Shown in pieces: positions 54,861-64,000 of a DNA stretch of 64,000 nt. Source of the stretch: Amoebophrya sp. A120 (taxonomy: Eukaryota > Sar > Dinophyceae > Syndiniales > Amoebophryaceae); contig CAJINV010000004.1 of NCBI GenBank assembly GCA_905178155.1, positions 9,873,570-9,937,569 on the forward strand, written 5' to 3'. The stretch's first letter is position 1, and every line of letters begins with the position of its first letter. The notes under the pieces were generated by a model. It was given only the letters and a program-made list of their open reading frames with translations. It did not search any database and was not told the DNA's origin. Both the position numbers and the translations under genes were made by a program.

Positions 54861-57800
54861 ATGTTTGAGCAACCTCGCGGGCGGATTCGTGCAGCTGGCC
54901 GAAGTTGTCCTACTACTTCTAGTTTGCCAAGTGCAACTACGGTCAAAAGGACCACCACCACGACCAAGGGGATTATCACGGACCGTTGCGACATTTCCGA
55001 CCGGTCCACGCCGGAAAATTCCTCAGAGGAAGAAGATGGCGAGGATGATGGTACCCGAAGACCACCTGCTAGTACACCCTATCGCGGCCCTAGCAACTGC
55101 ACCAACATCGGCGGGGACACCACCCGCGGCAAGACCGACGAAGAGATTCTGGCCGCAAGAATCCAAATGCAGAAGGACAAGATGATCTTCAGGAACGTCG
55201 GCCCAACGACGACCTCCTCGAAGATGGAGGTGCTGGCTTCTTCACGTGCGGCTGCTGGTGCCACCAAGTTTTCATCTCGTCGGGGGAAAACTACGTGCGG
55301 CATTGATAGCGCGGCGGAAATATTGAAGAATCAGGGAGGACCAGCAACGATGCCATCATCTTCAGGCGGCATGATTTTCGGTTGCGCGTCTACAACATCT
55401 GGAGCTGCTGGTACTACATGCGTAACCTCTTCCTCCACTTCCATGGTCGTGACCTATTCGCAGATGGAGCAAAATCTTCAAAACCTTCGTCGCCAATACG
55501 ACGAGCGCGTGCAACGCTGTGTCGAGCTGCGCGAGGAGGCCGATGGCAATGCAAAGAAAGCGAAGAAATGCGAGGCGGTGGAGGCGGAGTTTCACCAGTT
55601 TTTGCTCAAGATTTGCTTGGGCAAGTGGAAGAACCGAATGACCCGGTACAAGCACGTATCTACTGTGCAAAAGTCTCGCACTCGTACTTCTAAATGCAGC
55701 TATGCATGTAGGAGTATGACAAATCTTTTTTCTAAGCTACATCGCCATGACAAATCGGATTTGATGTCTGGCTGAGAACATTTGACATGCAACCGCTGCT
55801 ACTAGTGCGATCGCGATGCTTTTGTAATTCATAGAACGCGGAAGAGATTCCGGTGGAGGAGTTGGAGCAGGCCCTTGCCTATGCGTTACAAATATGGTCC
55901 TTGGGTTTTGATTTGTGATGCAAGATCTGAAGGACAAAAAGATCCGCAATGCATGAATACCAATACGATTGGCCTTGGCCAGCTTTTTATTTTTTTTGTC
56001 GCGCTCGCGGCGGATCGATGCCAGTTTTATATTTTTTGTAATGTTAAGAACGAATTATGTCTACTGGAACAATCCAGGCTGTATCAGCAACATCAGTCTC
56101 CAGACCCAGACATTTTTGAAATGTATATCGCCGAGACGCATGAGAAACTGGAGAAGCTGGAAAAAGAAATGGAAGTGTCGGAGGAAGAGGTAGCGTGATT
56201 TTTTGTCCCGTGCGTCCAGCTATGGTGTATTCGCATCATGGCATAGAAGTTCAATTTCATTTATTTCCTTTAGCGTGATCGACTACAGGTAAAGGTAAAG
56301 ACACGACCATGAGACGATGTTGAATTTTCGGCATTTTGACAATTACTTATCCAGAATTCCTGTCTGCGCAAAGCCGTGGAAGTTTTACGGGAAGACCAGG
56401 ATCGGGTGCGGACCGCCGACGAGGCCTGCGAGCGCATCCAGCAAACGGCGCAGGAGCAGATCAAGCAGATCGAGGAGCAGTGCGAGGAAAGGGTGAAAAC
56501 GCTGGAACAGGAGCTGCAGGAGGAAAAAGATAAAAACCGGCAGTACAAGGAGGAATCCGAGGCCCGGATCCGGCTTCTCGAGACCGGCGCGCGCGAGTGC
56601 ATCGAGAACGCCTGGCACGACGCGAACAAGCACGCCGAGGGGGCGGCGGCGCAGGTGGCGTTGTTGGAGGAAAAAAGGCAGGAGACGGTGTCGGAACACG
56701 ACCAGCGAATGCAGAACATGCAGCAGGAAGTGCAGCGACAGGCGGAGGAGTTCTCCACGAGGCTGAGGGAGTTCGAGGAGCGGAATAAACAGGAGAAAGC
56801 TGATCTAGAAGTAAAACACCATGAAGAGATCGAACAGGTACAGAAAAAATTTGAAGAAAAAATGCAGGAAAAACATGCGGAACATCAAGCGAAATTGGAC
56901 CAACAAGAAGTCGTGCTCGTCACCGCGAAGGAAGAGTTTGAGCAGGAGCTGACATTGGTGAAAGAAGAGCACAAAGAGGAAGTGGAGAAGTTGGAAAACC
57001 GGGTGCGAAAAGAAATCGAAAACTTGACGGAACTGCACGAAAAGAAGCTGGCGGACCTGGAAGCGAGTCACACGGAAGTGGTACTGTTTGAGAAGGAGAA
57101 GTGGTCGCAGGAGCAGGAGGTGTTACGGGAAAAGCTCGACGAAGCCGAAGAGGAGCTGATTCAAGTGCAGCAAATGAAGCGAGAGGAAGTCAAAGTGCTG
57201 GAGAAGAAATTTGAAGAGGAAAAGGCGGCACTTTTGGAACAGCATGCGGATTTGCTCGAGGAAAAGACGCTGGAGAACGAAAAATCGCTGCACCACCTGC
57301 AGTATGAAGTTGCAAAAGTGGTGGCGTCGTGCTAGTAGTAAGCGCAATAGCAAATTATTTTACTAGCAGCTCAACATGACATTGACAGACCGAATTTGTG
57401 AAGCAGATTTAGCTTGAGACTTGTTCGTGTCTTGCATGATTGCGATTTAGAAGTACGGGCACGATACTTCTTTTGCACAGGATACGCAGCACAACGCTCT
57501 TCGGCAGTCCGAGGAGCTCGCGAGCCAGAAAAAGCTGCTGGAGGAACGGTTTTTAAAGGCGACGGAGGAACAACGAAAGCACGAGGAGGAGTTCCTAGCG
57601 AAACGAATCTTGGAGGCGCAGACGGAGTGCAATGAACGGGTGGCGAAGGCGAACCAGAGGATTTTTGACCTGGAGAAAAACTTGTGCGCGGAGGTGTGTG
57701 GTGATCTGGCCAAAACCCTGAAGTACATGATGGAGACAAATTTGGAGCTCTCCGGCGGCCCGCGACCGGAAATTGCGCGCGAAGACTTGCTGCCGGACGC

Positions 57801-60800
57801 GGTGTTTCAGTACTTGCGGTTGAGCAAACCGGGCGTCCGGATTCACGATAGGCTGCTGCTAGAAGTGAAAAACGCAACAAAGAAGATGTTTGGGGGCGAA
57901 GTACTAGCCGAAGGGGGCAACGACCAGGAGGAACATCAACATCTTGAAGGCAGAAATCAAACGGGAGACGAACACGAGCCGGGTCCGGTCGATATGAACG
58001 CAAAATTAGTAAAAAGCAAAGAATCTTTCCTCGCGGACAACGCCGGTGGGCGCGGGGATGGGAAGGCTCGCAGCCTGCAAAAGAACGAGCACGCTCTAGC
58101 AGAGCTGCAGGACGGCCAAGAAACCGCGACACGCACAGAAAAGGAAGGTTATGGACGTGAAGCTGTCGACCTTGCTGGGGCAGCAGCTGTGCCAGCACAA
58201 ACTCTGTCGCACCACGACGAAACGGACGACGAAGCCACTACTACGCCTATGCGGATTACGAAGCAGTATCTCCGGAAGCCGCGGACCGAGAGCTGCGGGG
58301 GAGGTGAAGAAGTTGAGGGACATGAAACAGATGATCCTCTTCTCTCCGTGGGAGGACGGGACGACGTGATGACCCTGGCGGAAGAAGCGGTGACAAAATT
58401 GTTTGCGAAGGTCATGATCCATGAAGATGTGCTCAGCTGTACCAACAAGAAAAGTAGTGCTGGACAAAAGGTGAACCAGAACGTCTTGGCGCAGGCCGAT
58501 CTTGCAAACACCAGCAATTGCAGCAACCATCACCCGGATAGCAGCCTGAGTGACATTGAGGCGGTGTACTCCCCTGCTTCTACGATACCGAATCATACGC
58601 CTGTGGAAGAGGTTGCAGATGGACATATTGCAGTTGGAGTTGGCGCAGGGGCTGGCGACGCCATTGCGGTAGACAGGCCCAATGAGAAAGAACCTAAAGC
58701 AGGAGAAGAACAGCACGCGTCGGAAAAGACCGATCTTCAGGCCGACGCTGTCAAACACGTCGTCGCGGAGGGGTCTGGTGGCGTTGTGCCTACTTCTCGT
58801 GCGAAAGCGAAGCACAAACAGGTTGGCGCATCAAATACTAGCGGAGCGGCCCCGACAGAAGCACAACCACCATCATCTGTTACCTCCACGATCCTGAGCT
58901 CCGTTTGGGGACTGAAAAGCGTGCTACTGGCTGCACCAGGAGGTGCAGGGGAAGGTAGAAAAGAAGCTGTGAAAGAAGGCAGCTGCAATCTTGAAGCTAC
59001 AACGTCGGTAGGAGGTGCTCCAAATGAACTTGCTTATTCGGCAACTGGTGATAAGAACGTCTCCGATTCTCAAGTTCAAGCACCTCCAGTCAGCGAGATG
59101 AGCGGATTAATATCGACAAAGTCGCCAGGTGACTCATCATCTGACGTCCAGATTCTTGCGAATGAGGAGCTACCAACAACCCAGAAATTCGTGGCCTTTG
59201 ATTTAACGAAATACGCTGTGGAAGAGGCGTTATTCGACGATCTTCATGGTACTAAAAATGGGGATGATCTTTCCTCGACGAGAAATAACCGCACCGATGA
59301 GATGAATTCGGCGACGCAAGCACGACAACACCATCAGGGAGGTAGAAGCACCAAACCCACCACCACCACCACCTCCGCCCTGGACACGCTCGCGAACTGG
59401 GCAGAACAGCAATTGGATGAGGAATCGGATCACGAGCAGGCTCTAGTACTCCATGGAGAACAAATGAACTCCGCGCGGAAGGATGGAAGGACGGCGCAAG
59501 CAGTATGGCGTTCTCAAACGTTACATTCTCAACTGTTACATGGATTGGTGGTGCAAGAATGGGAAAAGTGAAAAGGGGGAGGTTGCGCCTGTAGCATTAC
59601 AAATTCCGCACAGATTTAGGCGCTGTTGAGCCCGAGGAAAGTTTGTCATGCGAAGCAGCTTGATAGCGTGGATGATGATGGTGCTTTTGCATGACAAATT
59701 CATGTGACAGTTGAGAATGTAACGTTTGAGAGCCCCATAAGTAGAAGAAGCCGCTTGCGCTTTTTCCCTCACTTCCCCGGCAGAGACGGTATTTCTTGCT
59801 GAGCTCGGGACTGATGAAATGAACCGCGCATCAGCAGCTGTGGATGACGACTTCTACCTGTCATCCGTGAACGGCTCCACAAGGGCGCTGCGAGTGAACA
59901 AAAACGGTAAAAACGTCGACGAGAATTTGGCTCGTTTCGGGGGTGAAAACACGACAGCGACAAGTGCAACAATTTCATACGAAACTGCAACGCTCTCCAG
60001 CTCTTCCTACCGTACCGTTTTGAACACGGCCCTGGCCACGATGTTCACGCAGCCAAGCAAGCTCCTGCTGACCAGTTCGGAGACCAAGAAGACGGGGGCC
60101 ACGACGGCTTCCAATTCTTGTACCGCGGACGCGAGTTCTTGTGAGGAAAGCACCTTCTCAAATGGTGGGGCCACAGTCTCGTCAAGTCGAGGCATTCTCT
60201 CCCGCGTGGTGGCGTCTTCTCAGATTCCAGTCCTGGAGCTGCAACGTGAGAATGAAGGGGAAGAACCTGGCGAGAACCATTTTTACCCGCACAGTAGCTG
60301 CGATGAGGAGCAAGGTACGCATGCCGGCGATCAAACAGCAGATGAGCTGCAACTGACTCGCCCCAGCACTCGACTAGTACCCTCGGGCGAGGTAGACGAA
60401 AACTCGACTAGTGGACAACGACATGAGCAGCTGTCTGGAACCACTGCTGCGAGACTAAAGGCAGGGCACTCAGCCGCGCCACCAACATCGTCATCATGTC
60501 GCCTCGACTACATTGTTAAGATGTTGCACGATGGCGCAGCACCAGCTGGTTCTTTTGGGCGACGTTTGTTCGCCCCAGCACCGAGACCAGGGTCCAGGTC
60601 TACCGTATCTTCTCGAGGAGGACTACAGGACGAACAGCATTTTTACCCACCTACAGTCTCAACAGAACTGCTCGCCGCGGCGCAGAAAGCGTTCGAATCG
60701 GTCAGCCAGGAGTGGACCGAGCTGCAGAACGAGCTCCAAGCCGGCGCGGCCGTTTTACCGCATGGCTGGACGTTTTCGCACCTCTACGCAGCCAAAGGGA

Positions 60801-63458
60801 AGCGATGGTGGCGAGAGGACGGGGGTAACAGAGCGTGTGCAGCTGCAGCAAAGCTGAAAATAGAATCCAAGCCATCGAAGATAGTAACCAGTCGCAAGAA
60901 CTACAACAAGATATCATCTGCCTCACCTTCCGAGTTTTTTGCTGCTCTGACCCACGATACCTTCCTCCACCCTGTAATGATCGCAATTCTGTGCGGCCAC
61001 GCGGACTTGGTTTGTGCGTTCCTGTGGGATCACTGCGGCGCGGAGGAGGTGGAGATGGTGTCCAGACTCCGAGACAAACATGGGAACTCCGTCCTGCACT
61101 ACGGAGCTTTCGACCATGTGTTCTGCAGTACACAGGGTAACTGCCAGCTGCAGGAAAAGCAGCCGTTTTCCGCCTCCACATCTTTTTCTTTGCTCCAGAG
61201 CACGACATCAAACCATTCCGATGGTGCTCCCGGTACAACTACTAGTTTCTTGCTACGATTCCTCGAAAACATGTTTCCCGAACTGGTCGATATTCCAAAT
61301 CACGACGGCGTGAGGGTTTGTTCTTCTTCGACTCGAAAAACAAGAAGCGGCTCTTCGGCTTCAAAAAGCAGATCCCAGAAAGACAAAAGGTCGAATAGAT
61401 CCGCCCATGCCGAACAAATGGAAACTGAAGAAACATCAAGCGGCGCCAGCGCCACACAAGCGGCACTTAGAACCACCAGAATCCTTCAGCTTGGGACCGC
61501 CGCGTTTCAGAATGCGCTGCGGCGAGAGCAGCAAGGACAGGCTGAGGGTACTAGCGGCGAGAAAAACCAACAAGAACAGCAGCTGTCGAAAACAATTACA
61601 AGTAAAACCTCTTCCGCGATAGAGTCTCTTTCCCTTCTAACGGACCTTACCTCCACCGCAGCAGCGACCGCTTTTGACTACGTCACGAGCCGCTTGGAGG
61701 CCAGCATGGGGGACACGCCAGCGGAAAGCACTACAGCTCCGGCGATGAATTCTAGTACAGGCTCAGGTTCCTCTTTTGATGGTTCTGGTTCTGCAATTCA
61801 TCGGCCGACGAACGTCGTGCAACTGTCAAGCACATCAGCGGGCGAAAAGAGCATCTGCGAGGGCCCGGTCTTCAATACAACCATGGACCACACTTACCTG
61901 GATGCGCTCGCGGTGAAGCAAAATTCCGCTCTCCACGCCGTCCTGCAATTGAGCGTCGAGGAATCGGAAAACACGATTTTTTCATCTCGCGCCACGCTGC
62001 ACACCTTCTCAACAGCACTTGAGCGCCCAGCCGCACAAGAAGATCAACGGTTCGTCTGGGTCGTTCTCACCTGCGAGCGCCTGCTGATTTTGGTGAAGGA
62101 AAAGTTTGGAAGTACGAGTTGCACAGACCTGCAGACTTCCAGAAGTTCTTTTCCTCCTGAACATCAACTTCGCGAGGACGAAGAGAATTATCCGCATGAA
62201 TCACCAAGCCAATTCGAGTTACAGCACGCGCTCATCTACGCAGAGTTTTCGATCGGGCAAGATATCTGAAGAGAAATCACCCCCATATTCTTTCCAAAAA
62301 TTTGTTCTGATGCGCCTATGCGTAAAGGGCCGCAGCGGCAGCAGGCAACGTTTTGTTTTTCTTGCATATCACGTTTACTACAAATTGAGGGGGATGGAGA
62401 TGATTTCCTCTAGGATAAAGCAGTTGCAAAGTCTCTTCGTCTTCGAGGATGCCCCGTCTGCGGTTTTAGTGCGCGGGTACCCACGGACGAACAGGCGAAG
62501 AAATAGTACCAACAGCTCAGATATGAACTGCAAATGTATCGTAATCGTACTCAAATGTGTTTTACAACACAGATGACAGATGAAACAGATGACACAGATG
62601 ATACAGATGACCAACTTTGCGAATTTTGTTGAGGGGCTTTTTTTGGTCATCTGTGTTCACAGATGACGAGCATTCGAACAGCGACAACCGGAGCCCCAAA
62701 ATCAAAAACAAAACAAAAAAGAGAGCCGGCTCTGCATTGCCGCCGAGAAAGTGCGCGCGCTTTCACGGGGGGAGCAGATTGAGCAGCAGCACCGCCATAG
62801 GCCCCACCCTGTGGGCCGATGCGCCAGCATCCCCAATGGCAAAGGTACGAGCACGATGGTGCTGCGCAGGTACGCCGATAGCTAGGCGGTGCCGTGCGCT
62901 ACACCTGCACGCTTCGAAGAGATTCTGGCGAGGAATAGGGTAGACCGACGGCGTTCCGCCTCATTCCAAGTCCCTGGCTCCGCCCAAGAAATGGCGAATG
63001 AAGTGTGGGCCGTCATCTGTCATCTGTGCCTTTTTTTTTCCTTCCCGTCGAAATTTCGTCATCTGTGTCATCTGTTCATCTGTACCTTCGTCATCTGTGC
63101 CAGCCCCCCCTTATACAACAGCCTATATGCAATACAAATTAGCTCAGCACTACAAACTCAAAGCTGTAATGCTGATTTACCTTAACAACTAGATTTGTAA
63201 TGCCTAACTGCAATTAGTACGAGTGCGATACTTTTGCACTGCATTATACCAGATCAAGGGCTCCACCACACTGTCGACGGTGACCTGCTACTCGACCTCG
63301 AGAACTACTACGCTCCTTTTGCCGGCGTATCGCCGTCAGTGCGCGAAGACCAACCCACACCGGACATCGCAGTAAATCTGAGTGCACAAAATGGCTCGCG
63401 CAAGGGCCGCGCCGGGGGACCAGCAGATCCATATGGGCTCAGAGAAATTCATGTCTAG
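54861..63458 (+). CDS. Giant coiled-coil and ankyrin-like protein
   Basis: Exons 54861-55656, 55839-55879, 56133-56189, 56355-57302, 57490-59503 and 59745 to ~62260 stay in one frame across four introners and one GT-AG intron. A further join between ~62,200 and 62,400 is needed to enter the frame that reaches introner 35, followed by the last exon 63254-63458. Residues coded from 55470 to ~57680 form a long Glu/Lys-rich coiled coil (QLRREAD-like heptads; EEKRQETVSEHDQRMQNMQQ). A disordered region follows (57900-59500). An ankyrin-type pair lies at ~60950-61115 (HPVMIAILCGHADLVCAFLW; then DKHGNSVLHYGAFDH), and another helical segment near 61880-62100 (NSALHAVLQLSVEES). A cytoskeletal or scaffolding role is inference. 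The model could be split if the 62.2-kb join is wrong. Confidence 0.75.
55657..55833. mobile_element. Introner 31, family B
   Basis: 177 bp. Repeats GCACG / GAACG. Starts TATCTACTGTGCAAAAGTCTCG; ends GATGCTTTTGTAATTCATA. More diverged than the copies in the first 31 kb. Joins TRYKH|AEEIPVEE. Confidence 0.87.
55880..56127. mobile_element. Introner 32, family A right end, diverged left end
   Basis: 248 bp. Repeats TTGCC / TCGCC. The right end CAGACCCAGACATTTTTGAA...ATA is family A; the left end TATGCGTTACAAATATGGTC aligns only weakly with it. Excision gives LEQALA|ETHEKLEKLEKE, continuous coiled coil. An old copy, or a recombinant between families. Confidence 0.78.
56190..56354 (+). other. Canonical GT-AG intron (giant coiled-coil gene)
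   Basis: 165 bp, GTAGCG...ATCCAG, phase 0. Joins VSEEE|NSCLRKAVEVLR. No terminal repeats. Confidence 0.87.
57303..57484. mobile_element. Introner 33, family B
   Basis: 182 bp. Repeats TGCAG / CGCAG. Starts TATGAAGTTGCAAAAGTGG; ends GATACTTCTTTTGCACAGGATA. Joins SLHHLQ|HNALRQSEE within the coiled coil. Confidence 0.88.
59504..59739. mobile_element. Introner 34, family E
   Basis: 236 bp, identical in length to introner 25 and with the same long inverted ends. Repeats AGCAG / AGTAG. Starts TATGGCGTTCTCAAACGTTA; ends AACGTTTGAGAGCCCCATA. Joins TAQAE|EAACAFSL. Confidence 0.92.
62522..63248. mobile_element. Introner 35, family B ends, 0.7 kb with nested CAGATGA repeats
   Basis: 727 bp against ~155 for the family. 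Repeats TCAGA / CCAGA. Starts TATGAACTGCAAATGTATCG; ends GATACTTTTGCACTGCATTATA. The interior contains arrays of ACAGATGA in one orientation at 62568-62612 and inverted TCATCTGT arrays at 63013-63100, with a hairpin at ~62645-62668. Joins NSTNSSD|QGLHHTVDG in frame. Confidence 0.87.
62568..63100. mobile_element. Nested element bounded by inverted CAGATGA arrays
   Basis: The left array has about five copies of (A)CAGATGA, and the right array about six copies of TCATCTGT in opposite orientation. They enclose ~400 bp of GC-rich sequence resembling the 36-40 kb block in texture. Probably an insertion into introner 35; no coding capacity seen. Confidence 0.6.
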
Positions 63459-64000
63459 TACCATGTTCGAAAATTTAAATTTCGCAGTTTTCGAATAGCG
63501 CCAATGGCAAAACATTGCGCGCCTCCTTTGCTTGTGCAAGTTGCCCAGCCACGGAGCTGCTGCCAGAGTCGAACCGCTACAGTTCTGCAAGAAGTAGCGA
63601 CGGCAGCGCCGGCGCCGCGCTTTTTATTTCGCACGTTAAGCGCTTCGGCCCTCTGGGTTATGACCTCACTCCTGGCATCCTGCTCTGTTGTGGTCGTCGC
63701 CCGGGCACAGGCCTGCCGCCCACGTTGGGGCCTTTGCCCGAAGAAAAAACTGGAGCAGTTGCACTGGTCGCCGGCTTGTGTTTCTCGGTCTTAGGTGTTT
63801 CGGCTCAGTTTGGTGGCTCTGCGTGTTTTCGGTTTTCGGCGGTTTTGTCGGCCATCGGGGGCCGCGATTTGGGGGCAGGGCATAGGGGTTCTGGCCGCCG
63901 GGAGCGTCTGTAGTTCGCCCCTCTGAGTGGCAGAGCGACACCTCTACAGACGGCAAGCATTCACGATCGGCACTGGCACTATGAAGATTGTGGCTAAGAA
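63459..64000. other. GC-rich right edge, no gene called
   Basis: Downstream of the last exon, the texture matches the 36-40 kb block: GC-rich, with open frames on both strands at once. It contains a near-palindrome at 63463-63496 (TTCGAAAATTTAAATTT...TTTTCGAA). Frames are truncated by the window edge; none is recognised. Confidence 0.4.

Noticed and set aside
63385-63410. Possible dinoflagellate spliced-leader remnant (AAATGGCTCGCGCAAG)
   Set aside because: Only a partial match, in coding sequence of the last exon, with interrupting bases; it could not serve as a leader.

Overview
This is nuclear DNA of a eukaryote with heavily interrupted genes, most likely a dinoflagellate-type alveolate close to the parasitic Syndiniales (Amoebophrya-like). 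Three observations point there. All fifteen or so gene models lie on the + strand in one unidirectional cluster. GT-AG introns coexist with a second, much more abundant intron class built as MITE-like 'introner' elements. Recognisable proteins are eukaryotic (RPS13/uS15, LTV1, a UPF0489/C5orf22 homologue, a TAP-like ABC half-transporter, an RCC1-repeat protein). Introners with inverted repeats and non-canonical splice sites are known from Amoebophrya; the taxon assignment is inference.

Layout. 1.1-7.2 kb: ABC half-transporter with a ZZ-type zinc finger, 8 introners. 8.4-13.5 kb: unrecognised 1113-aa protein, 4 introners, one of them 1.1 kb with a nested insertion. 14.4-16.9 kb: UPF0489 protein, 2 introners. 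17.6-21.7 kb: LTV1, 5 introners and one GT-AG intron. 22.4-28.7 kb: EF-hand plus RCC1-repeat protein, 7 introners and two GT-AG introns. 29.3-31.1 kb: multi-pass membrane protein, 3-4 introners. 32.7-54 kb: an introner-free stretch with long single-exon ORFs carrying signal peptides or membrane anchors and low-complexity bodies, a helical protein with one GT-AG intron, RPS13 with one GT-AG intron, a small Lys-rich protein, and a 4.5-kb GC-rich block without convincing genes. 54.9-63.5 kb: a very large coiled-coil and ankyrin-like protein with 5 introners. 63.5-64 kb: GC-rich sequence like the 36-40 kb block.

The central result is a set of 35 introners in at least 11 sequence families. Every one begins with TA(T/C) (TAT in 34 of 35), ends with ATA or a one-base variant, and lies between 5-bp direct repeats (24 perfect, 11 with one mismatch by hand count). 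Removing the element plus one repeat copy restores the frame at each junction of five complete gene models, and also in the sixth if one ambiguous intron is accepted. In the ABC transporter it restores the exact residue spacing of the signature, D-loop and H-loop. None of the elements encodes a transposase. All families, despite unrelated ends, carry a subterminal TTTGTNATGC / GCATNACAAA motif.
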